Below are positions 40,485 to 48,675 of a stretch of 64,000 nucleotides of DNA, piece by piece (position 1 is the first letter of the stretch; every line of letters starts with the position of its first letter). Under the pieces are notes generated by a model. That model was not told the origin of the DNA. It saw only the letters and a list, made by a program, of their open reading frames with translations, and made no database searches. Position numbers and translations under genes: made by a program. The stretch is taken from the NCBI RefSeq assembly GCF_003073375.1, contig NZ_CP029002.1, positions 2,838,001 to 2,902,000 of the forward strand, in the 5' to 3' direction. Origin of the DNA: Lysinibacillus sp. 2017 (GTDB taxonomy: Bacteria; Bacillota; Bacilli; Bacillales_A; Planococcaceae).

Positions 40485-40581
40485 ATTTCATAATCCCTCA
40501 AAACTATTAAATCTATTTCATTCATCATAGCTAACTATTGCAAACGGGGCAAGCGTCTTTGTTCTTAAATCCTAAAAAGCT

Positions 40582-40851
40582 TTACCAATTTCTCCTGCGT
40601 GGATAATTCGGGGGATAAGGGTTATAAGGTTGTGGATAACGATTAAATGAACCCCCTAGAAAACTCCCTAAAAATCCACCTAAAAACGGTGCACCAAAAG
40701 GAAAAATGCCAAAGCCCGGATTATATGGATAACCTCCATAGCCTGGATTTGATGGATAACCTCCATAGCCTGGATTCATCGGATAACCTCCATAGCCCGG
40801 ATTTGATGGATAACCTCCATAGCCTGGATTAAACGGATAACGATTGACCAT
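40582..40851 (-). CDS. Gly/Tyr/Pro-rich nonapeptide-repeat protein
   Basis: An 89-residue protein. After MVNRYPF come four tandem copies of the nine-residue unit NPGYGGYP(S/M/Y) and a diverged fifth (NPGFGIFPF). Then a glycine/phenylalanine-rich patch (FLGGFLGSFLGG) and a basic tail ending PPNYPRRRNW follow. No signal peptide is visible. Such low-complexity aromatic repeats occur in spore-coat and other surface proteins of sporeformers, but no family is recognised. The ATG at 40851 has GAAGGG nine bases upstream; an ATG three codons earlier abuts it. Confidence 0.75.
   Translation of the reverse strand: MVNRYPFNPGYGGYPSNPGYGGYPMNPGYGGYPSNPGYGGYPYNPGFGIFPFGAPFLGGFLGSFLGGSFNRYPQPYNPYPPNYPRRRNW
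40728..40841 (-). repeat. 27-bp tandem repeat inside the Gly/Tyr/Pro-rich gene
   Basis: Four units of 27 bases, each encoding NPGYGGYPx, with few base changes between units. Copy number is likely to vary by replication slippage. Confidence 0.85.
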
Positions 40852-40915
40852 ATTCACCATCCCTTCTTTTAATAGTGTATGTCATTAATCTTAAATAGTT
40901 AGTTACTCGCCTACA

Positions 40916-40962
40916 CAAAAAGGGTCTTGTAAGTAATGTAAACTTACAAGACCCTTTTTTAA
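40916..40962. terminator. Terminator of pepA
   Basis: AAAAGGGTCTTGTAAGT pairs with ACTTACAAGACCCTTTT; a T-run follows on both strands. Confidence 0.9.
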
Positions 40963-40971
40963 AATTACAAA

Positions 40972-42471
40972 TTAATTTTCACGTAATTCAACTAATGAAG
41001 CTAAAGTACGAACCATAACGCCTGTACCGCCTTTTGGTCCTAATACATGTGGTGCATCCGCATCTGAAGTACCTGCGATATCTAAGTGAATCCAAGGCGT
41101 TTCTTCAGCAAATTCACCTACAAAGCCACCACCGAAAATCATATGGCCATCGCGACCTGGTGAGTTGTTCAAGTCGGCAACATCTGATTTGCGAATACGT
41201 TTTTTGTCGCTTTCTGTTAATGGCAAGCGCCATACGAATTCACCAGTTTCGATTGCTGCTCCCATAAACTCTTCGAAAAATTCTTCGCTATTTGTTAATG
41301 CCCCTGTTTTATCCTTACCAAGCGCTACGATAACACCACCTGTTAATGTCGCAACATCGATTAAGTAGTTTGCACCTTGTTGTTTGGCATAAGTTGTCGC
41401 ATCAGCTAAAACAAGGCGACCTTCTGCATCGGTATTTAATACTTCAACAGTTTTACCATTGTACATTGTAATCACATCGTCAGGTTTAAATGCATCACCA
41501 GAAACCATATTGTCTGTAGAGCCGATTACTGCAACAACATTTTGTTTCGGACGCATTTCACCGATAATTTGCATTGCACCAAGTACTGCAGCCGCGCCGC
41601 CCATATCGCCTTTCATCCCAACCATGCCTTCACGTGGTTTTAATGAGTAACCGCCAGTATCGTATGTGACACCTTTACCGACAAAGCCGATCACGTCTTC
41701 CCAGTTTTGTTTTCCTTGATACTTAATCGTAATTAAACGAGGCTCTTCTACTGAACCTTTATTGACAGATAAAATACCGCCCATACCAAGTTCTTCAAGT
41801 TGTGCTTTATTTAATACTTCGATTTCAAAGTCATATTTCTTCGCTAGTTCTGTTGCATAATTTGCTAGCTCTGTTGCTGTTAATACGTTTGGAGGTAAGT
41901 TAATTAATGTACGTGCTTCATTGACAGCATCTGCATAAACTTTACCTATTTCGAAGTTTGCTACAACCTCTTCCATAGCCGCTTCTGTTACGAATTGAAT
42001 ATCGTCAAAGTATGTGTCTACTTCGTTTGAAGTCGTTTTATAGTTTTTCACAGAATAGAAACCTAAGTTTAAGCCTTCTCCTGCTAAGTTTGCTACTTCT
42101 GCTTCATCAATGCGATCTGTTGTAAATGATTCAACCCAAAATGCTACTTCACCTAGTTTAGATGATTTTAATTCTTTGCCTAGGCTAGCAAATGCTTCAC
42201 GTAAGTCTGTTGTTGTAATATTTTTCTTTTCACCTAAACCAACAAAAATTATACGTTTTAAAGTGGTGTGATTACCTGCATATGGTAATTTCGTAATTTT
42301 TTTAGAGTCTGTAGAAATTTCGCCAGCATGCAACCATGCGTCGATTGTCTCTCCATAAAAGTCGCTGAATAATGACCAGTTTTTCATTTGTTCACGATGC
42401 TTTTGGACACCGATAATTAATGTTTCAGATGATTGTGTTTCAAATGTTTTTGCTGTTGCTTCAATGTTCAT
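40972..42471 (-). CDS. pepA: Leucyl aminopeptidase (PepA, M17 family)
   Basis: A 499-residue cytosolic aminopeptidase that removes N-terminal residues from peptides. The M17 signature NTDAEGRLVLAD lies about residues 345-356, and metal ligands occur in GKGVTYDTGGYSLKP and MKGDMGGAAAVLGA. The N-terminal domain is of the poorly conserved macro-like type. It corresponds to YuiE in B. subtilis, whose neighbours yuiD and yuiB also follow here. It starts after AGGAGG. Confidence 0.95.
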   Translation of the reverse strand: MNIEATAKTFETQSSETLIIGVQKHREQMKNWSLFSDFYGETIDAWLHAGEISTDSKKITKLPYAGNHTTLKRIIFVGLGEKKNITTTDLREAFASLGKELKSSKLGEVAFWVESFTTDRIDEAEVANLAGEGLNLGFYSVKNYKTTSNEVDTYFDDIQFVTEAAMEEVVANFEIGKVYADAVNEARTLINLPPNVLTATELANYATELAKKYDFEIEVLNKAQLEELGMGGILSVNKGSVEEPRLITIKYQGKQNWEDVIGFVGKGVTYDTGGYSLKPREGMVGMKGDMGGAAAVLGAMQIIGEMRPKQNVVAVIGSTDNMVSGDAFKPDDVITMYNGKTVEVLNTDAEGRLVLADATTYAKQQGANYLIDVATLTGGVIVALGKDKTGALTNSEEFFEEFMGAAIETGEFVWRLPLTESDKKRIRKSDVADLNNSPGRDGHMIFGGGFVGEFAEETPWIHLDIAGTSDADAPHVLGPKGGTGVMVRTLASLVELREN

Positions 42472-42630
42472 GTTATATGCCTCCTATATATCGATCTCTT
42501 TCATTATATACAAAAGAAGGTAATTCGGAAAACGAAATAGTCGATTTTTCAAAATTTTTCTACAAAAGAATAAATAACAACGCTAGGAAAATGATATAAT
42601 GTTGGCAATTATTAGAAAGTTGGTGCGATC

Positions 42631-43104
42631 ATCGAGATTTTACAAAATACGCCACTTTGGCTTGGGGTCTTCGCTATTGTATTTGCACAGGTATTAAAAG
42701 TCCCTATTAACTTTATTGTGACGCGTAAAATTGACTGGAGCTTACTCACTTCTACTGGAGGTATGCCTAGCTCTCACTCCGCCGCAGTAACAAGTTTAGC
42801 AACTGCGGTCGGCTTTGAAACGGGCCTTGATTCACCTATTTTTGCTGTTGCTGCAATGTTTGCAGGAATCGTTATGTATGACGCAAGCCATGTACGTTTC
42901 CAAGCAGGTCAACATGCTGCCGTGCTTAACGAAATACGCCATGATCTGCAATTATTTTATAAAGAAATAAAACGTTGGCCAGATATGAACGAGCAAGAAA
43001 GGATAGAGGATTTAAAAACATTGCTTGGTCATAAAAAAAGTGAGGTATTCATCGGAGGTCTTGCCGGTATTGTCTTTTCATTCCTTGTTTACAGCATAAT
43101 TTAA
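42631..43104 (+). CDS. yuiD: Divergent PAP2 family membrane protein (YuiD), unusual start
   Basis: A DUF212/YuiD protein of about 157 residues with STGGMPSSHSAAVTSLATAV, the PAP2-like core. The first methionine-type codon in frame is GTG at 42718, but that would drop the first membrane helix. The frame upstream is open and reads EILQNTPLWLGVFAIVFAQV, exactly the expected N-terminus, from an ATC codon at 42631. A GGTG element lies about five bases before that ATC. Either AUC is used as the start or a base change has damaged it. The C-terminal hydrophobic helix is intact. Function is unknown. Confidence 0.75.
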   Translation: MEILQNTPLWLGVFAIVFAQVLKVPINFIVTRKIDWSLLTSTGGMPSSHSAAVTSLATAVGFETGLDSPIFAVAAMFAGIVMYDASHVRFQAGQHAAVLNEIRHDLQLFYKEIKRWPDMNEQERIEDLKTLLGHKKSEVFIGGLAGIVFSFLVYSII

Positions 43105-43110
43105 AATAAT

Positions 43111-43148
43111 AAAAACACGCTTACTCATCACAAGTAAGCGTGTTTTTA
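43111..43148. terminator. Bidirectional terminator between yuiD and yuiB
   Basis: AAAAACACGCTTACT pairs with AGTAAGCGTGTTTTT. Confidence 0.9.
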
Positions 43149-43475
43149 TTAGAACATACGATAGCCTGCTTTACGAAGTGCAATCATAACAAAGCCTGCT
43201 ACTAAGGCACCACCAAATCCACCAGCTAAAATTAAAATATCAACAATTTGTAATACCTGTACTTTATCCACCAACGCAGGGAAGGCTGTGCCAGGTTTAA
43301 AAATGTAATCAAGGAAACTTACTTCGTCAATTATAAATACGACAACGAATGGATAAAGGCATGCCATTAACCAAGTCATACGTAATAACATATTTAACAA
43401 GAAGCCAATTCCGAAAAACATAACAAAAAATAAGACAATCGAAATAATTAGTTGTACTAATGAAACGTCATTCAT
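43149..43475 (-). CDS. yuiB: YuiB-like membrane protein
   Basis: A 108-residue protein with three hydrophobic segments: residues 5-35, 38-52 and 80-100. It resembles YuiB of B. subtilis, a membrane protein of unknown function, and lies next to yuiD as there. The start follows GGGGGT. The name rests on size, topology and gene order. Confidence 0.7.
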   Translation of the reverse strand: MNDVSLVQLIISIVLFFVMFFGIGFLLNMLLRMTWLMACLYPFVVVFIIDEVSFLDYIFKPGTAFPALVDKVQVLQIVDILILAGGFGGALVAGFVMIALRKAGYRMF

Positions 43476-43615
43476 AATATGTATACCCCCAATAATCTCT
43501 CATAATTTTACATGATTAGGCGTTCTCTTTCAATTACCCATCCATAATAAAGAAGTGAAGTTGTTAATTGTCAAAACTTATCCATATTGTTAATTTTTTT
43601 TGATTTTTATAATTG

Positions 43616-44113
43616 TTATTTCTTGAAATATAAATGATATTCGTTATAGCCGAAAATATCCCCTGGATTTATGTCTTCAATAATCGGATGAACATGTTCT
43701 GCTATATGCTCATTAGCCATTTCTTTTAGCATTACAGAAGACAATTCATGCTGCGCAATTTCTTTTGGTGCCATCCAGCATGCTTCGATAATTTCACGCT
43801 CTTGTAATTTTAGCTCTGGATTTTCCTCCACTGGCTTACAATAAAAAATCGCCATATTATCACTAATATCATTTAAAATGACTCCTGAACGAAAACCTAC
43901 AAGTCCCTTAATGCTACAAGCTACCCCAGTTTCTTCTAATACTTCCCGCATGGCTGCAGTTGTCACGGTTTCCGCCTGTTGTACAAAGCCTGCAGGAAGT
44001 GACCAGGCGCCTTTTAAACCTCCATATGTCTTTTTCACAAGCAACCATTCGCCACGTTCATTTTCAACAATTGCAGCTACCCCTAGCCAAACTTTGCCTC
44101 GATCTTTCCCCAA
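43616..44113 (-). CDS. Nudix hydrolase
   Basis: A 165-residue Nudix protein. The Nudix box runs from AGFVQQAET to MREVLEETGVA (about residues 43-65), with the full GX5EX7REUXEEXGU pattern. The C-terminal half ends in GDIFGYNEYHLYFKK. The start is TTG after AAGGGGTGG. Substrate is probably a nucleoside diphosphate derivative but cannot be specified. No neighbour gives a clue. Confidence 0.85.
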   Translation of the reverse strand: MGKDRGKVWLGVAAIVENERGEWLLVKKTYGGLKGAWSLPAGFVQQAETVTTAAMREVLEETGVACSIKGLVGFRSGVILNDISDNMAIFYCKPVEENPELKLQEREIIEACWMAPKEIAQHELSSVMLKEMANEHIAEHVHPIIEDINPGDIFGYNEYHLYFKK

Positions 44114-44193
44114 ATTTATCCACCCCTTTTATTCTATAGTAGCAAAAAACGTGCAAATGAAGAAATGTGTTCTTCATTTGCACGTTTTAATTT

Positions 44194-45399
44194 TTAATTG
44201 ACTATATTATGTTCATATAAGTAATCGTACGAAATGTCGATAAATAAAAACTCTTGATTCGTTAATGCCATTGAAAAAGTTCTTGTTAATTCACCCGTTT
44301 CAATATCACTATATACAGAGGAAAGTTCACCTTTATGATCATTTGACATTTTAATGATATTCAATAAAAAGTATGGACGCCAACTCCAGTTTTTCCCCTT
44401 TGCCCATTGCTGTACTTCCCATTGCTGTTCTTTCCAACAAATATTTGGTGATGTTTGGAATCCATTGCTTTCACAAATATAAATTCGGAATGCACAATTT
44501 TCTAAAGCTTTTGCCAACTGCATTAGCTTTTCTTCCTGTGTGCTTTTCGGGGCAATCTGTTCAACAACTGTATAAATTGTTTTTTCAAGTCGCTTCATCT
44601 CTTCATATTTTTGAATCAGTCGCTTTTTCTCTGTAGCGATGAATTGCTCACACTCATTGCGGAAGCGTTCCTTGAGTGAATCACGGGATACAAACTGTTG
44701 CTGGGGTTCTTGCAAGTAAGGACCTTTGTAATAACGCGCTCCGTTCTTCCAACCGTACTGCAACTGATACACTGTCTCGATGTTCTCAATTAATAATAGG
44801 GCCCCCATTTTTAATGCTAATGCCCGAATCGTTGCAAACGCAGGATTTTGAGCACCCCATAAATTATAGTTTAATTGCGCTACATTTATTTTTAACACGT
44901 TCGGCTCTAACATTAGTAAGTTTTCTAATTGCGTTTGCGAGCCTACATCTGCAAGTGCAATCTTCACGCCATACGTTTTAATATAACGCACTGCATGATG
45001 AAGTTGCTGGATATCTCCTGTAAATTTATGTTCAGCCATAACAAGCGTAATATTTGGTAAATTTTCTTCCGTGATCATTTCTTTTAGCATGTTGAAATAG
45101 CTTTCTCCAAAATCAAGCATGAGTAAATTCGGATTGCATGGAAGGAATAGTCCAACATCAGTTATTTTTTCTGCTACAGACTGTAATGATTTGCGCACAA
45201 AAAGCTGTTCTATTTCTGCTCGGATATCTTCTGGTGCGTCTTTTTGGTATGTAAATTGTTCTATATTAATGACATCGTTTTCGACATTCACTTGCCCAAT
45301 GACTTCATAAGCAACCACACGATGGCCATCAGCGCTATAGATTGGCTCGTATAATACTTCGATTTGATCTAACTTATCTAGCATCTCTAAAACACTCAT
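44194..45399 (-). CDS. Degenerate EAL-domain protein with YkuI-type C-terminal domain
   Basis: A 401-residue protein. Residues 15-240 are an EAL fold, but the EAL/EVL signature reads YEVIGQV, and the DDFG metal loop appears as ADVGSQ. Hydrolysis of cyclic di-GMP is therefore unlikely, and a sensing role is more plausible. After a coiled stretch (about residues 240-265), residues 265-400 match the YkuI C-terminal PAS-like domain. B. subtilis YkuI also binds c-di-GMP without clear activity. It stands alone in its operon. Confidence 0.82.
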   Translation of the reverse strand: MSVLEMLDKLDQIEVLYEPIYSADGHRVVAYEVIGQVNVENDVINIEQFTYQKDAPEDIRAEIEQLFVRKSLQSVAEKITDVGLFLPCNPNLLMLDFGESYFNMLKEMITEENLPNITLVMAEHKFTGDIQQLHHAVRYIKTYGVKIALADVGSQTQLENLLMLEPNVLKINVAQLNYNLWGAQNPAFATIRALALKMGALLLIENIETVYQLQYGWKNGARYYKGPYLQEPQQQFVSRDSLKERFRNECEQFIATEKKRLIQKYEEMKRLEKTIYTVVEQIAPKSTQEEKLMQLAKALENCAFRIYICESNGFQTSPNICWKEQQWEVQQWAKGKNWSWRPYFLLNIIKMSNDHKGELSSVYSDIETGELTRTFSMALTNQEFLFIDISYDYLYEHNIVN

Positions 45400-45520
45400 T
45401 TGAATGCCTCCTTAACAAAAGGTGTTACCATTATAATAATTCAAAAATTTCAATAATACAAAATTATACACCTAAACATAGTAAAACTATAGGCATTATT
45501 TAAATTAAAAATACTATATA

Positions 45521-45559
45521 AAAACCACCTACAAATTAAGACGCTTTGTAGGTGGTTTC
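45521..45559 (-). terminator. Terminator, probably the original one of yutM
   Basis: AAACCACCTACAAA pairs with TTTGTAGGTGGTTT. It lies 20 bases beyond the distal copy of the yutM 3' end, where the yutM terminator would stand before the insertion described below. Confidence 0.8.
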
Positions 45560-45578
45560 GTTCGCCTATTTTTTAATT

Positions 45579-45622
45579 ACTTACTCACAATTTTGTGGTT
45601 CTGCTGGTCGTGCTGCTGCTTT
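45579..45622. repeat. Direct repeat (attachment-site copy 1) of the yutM 3' end
   Basis: 44 bases identical to 46648-46691. On the minus strand it encodes KAAARPAEPQNCE plus stop, the end of yutM. It marks one end of a decayed integrative element. Confidence 0.85.
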
Positions 45623-45724
45623 TGATGCACATTTCCCATTCACTACTAACCTACAAACTACTGTGCTAAAATATACATAAAAAGATTTCATTCAATTCAG
45701 AAAAATGGAGGGTTAAAAATTTAT

Positions 45725-45895
45725 ATGCGATTGCTTTGGGGCATCTTATTATGTGTACATGGCGTTGCTCTATATATAAAATATTTCCAAAACGTCAGTG
45801 AAGGATGGAACATAATCCTTCATATTTTATCAGGTAGTTTATGTATTATAGGAATAATTATTATTGTTAAAGTAATAAAAAAGAAGAACGGTTAA
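45725..45895 (+). CDS. Small membrane protein inside the element, 56 residues
   Basis: ATG at 45725 with GGAGGG about 13 bases upstream, which is rather far. Two hydrophobic segments (LLWGILLCVHGVALYIKY, and ILSGSLCIIGIIIIVKVI) are joined by a short loop and end in a lysine-rich tail. The family is not recognised. It may be residual cargo of the element. Confidence 0.45.
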   Translation: MRLLWGILLCVHGVALYIKYFQNVSEGWNIILHILSGSLCIIGIIIIVKVIKKKNG

Positions 45896-45942
45896 ACGCT
45901 ATCATATCGAGGTAAAAGGTATCTTTTGAAAATGACAGATTA

Positions 45943-46496
45943 TCATTGGGGGCATTCTCTCCTATAAGCTGTATGAGGAGCTTTACTGACTCTCAGGCTC
46001 AATAACTCGTTCGCTCTAATGCCACAATCTAATAGTAAGGTCATTTTGCTACAAGGTCACGAAAACCCACGTATTCACGTTGGTAAGGCTGTTTAAATAG
46101 CTCCTTGACTTCTTCATCGGTGAAACAGTTTGTAAGGCCTAAATCCTGCTTCAACAGCCTCACAGAATCCATTGGGTTAAATGCAATCAATCCATCACGC
46201 TCTAAATGCTTTATAAACACGCAGACGAATATTAATATTGTATCTGCTAAACCAATACCACCAACTTTTTTGATGAATATATGCCCTTCATAGCGAACAG
46301 CATCATGTTTCAATTAGTTAATATAGTCACGAAAAACTTGTGGTGTAAGCTCGTCAATTGTTTGTGCGAGGTCTAACCCTTTCTGCACTTTTAGCCGACA
46401 TTACAAGGTCAATAGCTTGTTCGAAATTAATCTTCGGATATTCTTTCTCCATTGCCATTTTACCTATGACTGTTCTCTTCTTTTTTTCAAAACCAT
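45943..46496 (-). pseudogene. Broken tyrosine recombinase (phage-type integrase)
   Basis: A start at 46496 with AGGAGG in front begins MVLKKRRE and is followed by frame changes. Recognisable pieces, in order, are KEYPKINFEQAIDLVMSAK, GLDLAQTIDELTPQVFRDYI (N-terminal SAM-like domain), FNPMDSVRLLKQDLGLTNCF with TDEEVKELFKQP, and after another frameshift MTLLLDCGIRANELLSLRVS. The last contains the first catalytic arginine of the recombinase fold. The remaining catalytic domain with the tyrosine is deleted. It sits between two direct repeats, as an integrase of the lost element would. Confidence 0.8.
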
Positions 46497-46647
46497 ACAA
46501 AAAAGCCTCCTCAATTTGTTATGTTTTGCAACATACAACAAATCAAAAAGGCTTGGTATCCACAACCCTAAACATGTCATTTTGGGGTTGTGTTTACACT
46601 ATTTCGGGATTGTGTACACATCAATTTCTACTGTTATTTACAATCCT

Positions 46648-46691
46648 ACTTACTCACAATTTTGTGGTTCTGCTGGTCGTGCTGCTGCTTT
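46648..46691. repeat. Direct repeat (attachment-site copy 2) within yutM
   Basis: 44 bases covering the last 13 codons and stop of yutM, identical to 45579-45622. Confidence 0.85.
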
Positions 46692-47024
46692 AAAGCTTGA
46701 ACCACAGCCACATGAAGCAAGTGCGTTCGGGTTATCAATGGTAAAGCCGCCCCCCATAAGGGATTGTTTAAAATCAATTTTTGTACCCTGTAAAATTCCT
46801 GCATCTTCTTTTGATACCAAAATTTGAATACCATATTGGTTGTCGATAAAATCAGCTTCGTTAATTGCGCTATCAAATGCCATACCGTATGACAGGCCAC
46901 TGCAGCCGCCACCTTTTACAGCTACACGTAGGCTAGCATGCTGTTCTTCATTTTGAACCATCATTTCTTTGACTTGAAATGAGGCCGCTTCGGTTAAAAT
47001 AATTATTTGTTTTTCACTTGCCAT
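46650..47024 (-). CDS. yutM: IscA/HesB-type Fe-S cluster carrier protein (YutM)
   Basis: A 124-residue A-type carrier that binds and passes on Fe-S clusters. The three ligand cysteines are visible in KGGGCSGLSYG (about residue 43) and NALASCGCGSSF (about residues 106 and 108). The ATG at 47024 follows AAGGTGA; a longer in-frame form from 47066 has no support. The tail KAAARPAEPQNCE lies in a 44-bp direct repeat produced by an insertion. Other Fe-S genes nearby are yutI, lipA and suf. Confidence 0.93.
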   Translation of the reverse strand: MASEKQIIILTEAASFQVKEMMVQNEEQHASLRVAVKGGGCSGLSYGMAFDSAINEADFIDNQYGIQILVSKEDAGILQGTKIDFKQSLMGGGFTIDNPNALASCGCGSSFKAAARPAEPQNCE

Positions 47025-47234
47025 TTCAGTCACCTTCCTTCTTAACATAATCATATCAATTGTCATTCCACTCTGCCAACTAAACTGCTTTAAAAGCTAA
47101 TATTCCTATAAAAGCTCAAACTTTTAAAGGAGTAAATACCTAAAAACTTCATAAATAATCCATTAAATAACCACTGTTTCACTAAATTTGTTGCTATAAT
47201 AGCTATAGAATATAAATCGAAAGGTCTGAATGCT

Positions 47235-47927
47235 ATGGAAGTTTCACCTTTTTACGAAAAAAATGTAGACTGTATGCATTGCAAAAAAAGCTTTCCTACA
47301 TTAAAAGTTCGCTCAAAATCAATTAAAATTGAACACACAGAAACCGATTTCCAACCAATTTATACAGATGATCTTGTGAATGCACTTTATTATAATGTAT
47401 TCGTTTGTCAGCATTGTGGTTTTTCATTTACAGAAGACTTCAATAAATATTTTGCACCAGGTGTTAAAGAAATATTAGAAGCACAAGTATGTAATAATTG
47501 GATTCCGCACAACTTTAATGGAGAGCGTTCTATTTTTGACGCGATTCAAGCATATAAATTAGCTTTCTTATGTGCGACTATTAAAAAAGAGAAGTACGTC
47601 ATCACTTCAGGACTAGCACTTCGATTAGCTTGGCTGTACCGTTCGTTAAAAAACGTGGGACAAGAAAAACGTTTCTTAACTCTGGCGCGCGATCATTATA
47701 TGGAAAGCTTCTCTACAGAGGATTATGCAAGTACACAAATGTCAGGTGTACGTATTATGTATATGATTGCCGAACTATCACGTCGTCTTGAAGATTATGA
47801 AAATGCCACACGTTTCTTCTCACGTGTTATCGAAAGTCAACGTACTGGCGGTGAAGCGAAGCTAGTGGATATGGCAAAGGAACAATGGGAATTAGTGCGT
47901 GCAGCAAGAGAACAAGTATCACAATAA
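47235..47927 (+). CDS. DUF2225 family protein
   Basis: A 230-residue soluble protein. Two CxxC pairs (CMHCKKSF near residue 14 and CQHCGFSF near residue 58) suggest a zinc ribbon at the N-terminus. The rest is helical and resembles TPR-type repeats (RFLTLARDHYMES, YENATRFFSRVIES). DUF2225 has no known function. It starts after AAAGGTCTG and is divergent from yutM. Confidence 0.85.
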   Translation: MEVSPFYEKNVDCMHCKKSFPTLKVRSKSIKIEHTETDFQPIYTDDLVNALYYNVFVCQHCGFSFTEDFNKYFAPGVKEILEAQVCNNWIPHNFNGERSIFDAIQAYKLAFLCATIKKEKYVITSGLALRLAWLYRSLKNVGQEKRFLTLARDHYMESFSTEDYASTQMSGVRIMYMIAELSRRLEDYENATRFFSRVIESQRTGGEAKLVDMAKEQWELVRAAREQVSQ

Positions 47928-47931
47928 TATA

Positions 47932-47968
47932 AAAAGGAGCGAGAGATACATCATCTCTTGCTCCTTTA
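47932..47968. terminator. Bidirectional terminator between DUF2225 gene and yutI
   Basis: AAAGGAGC and GCTCCTTT arms with inner AGAGAT/ATCTCT pairing. Confidence 0.85.
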
Positions 47969-47976
47969 ATTTATAC

Positions 47977-48213
47977 TTAGAAAACTTGTTCTACTTCTAA
48001 AATACCAGGTACTTCTTCTAAAAGCGCACGTTCGATACCTGCTTTTAATGTAATTGTAGAACTTGGGCAACTACCGCATGCACCTAATAAACGTAATTTT
48101 ACGATACCGTCTTCTACATCTACTAATTCACAGTCACCGCCGTCACGTAATAAAAACGGACGTAATTTATCTAAAACTTCTTGGACTTGTTGATATTGTT
48201 CTGTTTCTGTCAT
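47977..48213 (-). CDS. yutI: NifU C-terminal-domain Fe-S scaffold (YutI)
   Basis: A 78-residue protein made of one NifU-like domain. The CGSCPSS motif (about residues 52-58) binds a bridging Fe-S cluster between two subunits. [18 protein letters not shown] is the conserved N-terminal part. It is likely to carry clusters from the Suf machinery to targets. Confidence 0.93.
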   Translation of the reverse strand: MTETEQYQQVQEVLDKLRPFLLRDGGDCELVDVEDGIVKLRLLGACGSCPSSTITLKAGIERALLEEVPGILEVEQVF

Positions 48214-48297
48214 TTTGCTCGACTCCCTTCATTAAAATCATTATAATGTGAAGAAGTAAAAAAATCCATTGTTGAATAACGAAAGGTTTGAAATTCT

Positions 48298-48630
48298 ATG
48301 TCACAATCAAAAGCAATTATTGAAATTTTCGGTGCAGAAATCATGTGTGCAAGCTGTGTTAATGCGCCCTCATCGAAAGATACATATGAATGGCTACAAG
48401 CAGCAATCGAGCGTAAATACCAAAATCAACCGTTTACCATTCGTTATATCGATATTGAAGGCATAATTGATAATGAGCGCGATCAAGATTATGCAAATCG
48501 TATTCATGAAGATGAGTTTTTCTATCCTTTAGTGTTAATCAATGATGAAGTTGTTGGTGAGGGTTACGTACAAATTAAGCCTGTTTTCACAGCACTTGAA
48601 AACGCTGGCTTTATCCCTACCGAAGAATAA
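48298..48630 (+). CDS. yuzD: YuzD family thioredoxin-like protein (DUF1462)
   Basis: A 110-residue protein with a CASC motif near residue 18 (GAEIMCASCVNAPSSKDTYEW) followed by a short alpha/beta fold and FFYPLVLINDEVVGEGY. Family role unknown, perhaps in disulfide or metal chemistry. It is divergent from yutI, an arrangement shared with B. subtilis. Confidence 0.85.
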   Translation: MSQSKAIIEIFGAEIMCASCVNAPSSKDTYEWLQAAIERKYQNQPFTIRYIDIEGIIDNERDQDYANRIHEDEFFYPLVLINDEVVGEGYVQIKPVFTALENAGFIPTEE

Positions 48631-48631
48631 A

Positions 48632-48673
48632 AAAATGTCCTGTCAGCTCACGTTAGCTGACAGGGCATTTTTT
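48632..48673. terminator. Bidirectional terminator between yuzD and yutJ
   Basis: AAATG-CCTGTCAGCT and AGCTGACAGG-CATTT arms. Confidence 0.9.
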
Positions 48674-48675
48674 CA

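Larger units (their letters stand above)
45579..46691. mobile_element. Decayed integrative element inserted at the 3' end of yutM
   Basis: About 1.07 kb bounded by 44-bp direct repeats of the yutM 3' end. It contains a broken tyrosine recombinase gene, one small membrane protein frame, and near the right end a set of GGGxTTGTGTxxACA-like motifs that may be recombinase arm sites (about 46570-46625). Integration rebuilt the yutM coding end, so the host gene stayed intact. No cargo or replication genes remain. Confidence 0.75.

Noticed and set aside
40728-40841. Regular repeats that might suggest a CRISPR array
   Set aside because: The units are contiguous 27-bp coding repeats without spacers and translate to a regular nonapeptide.
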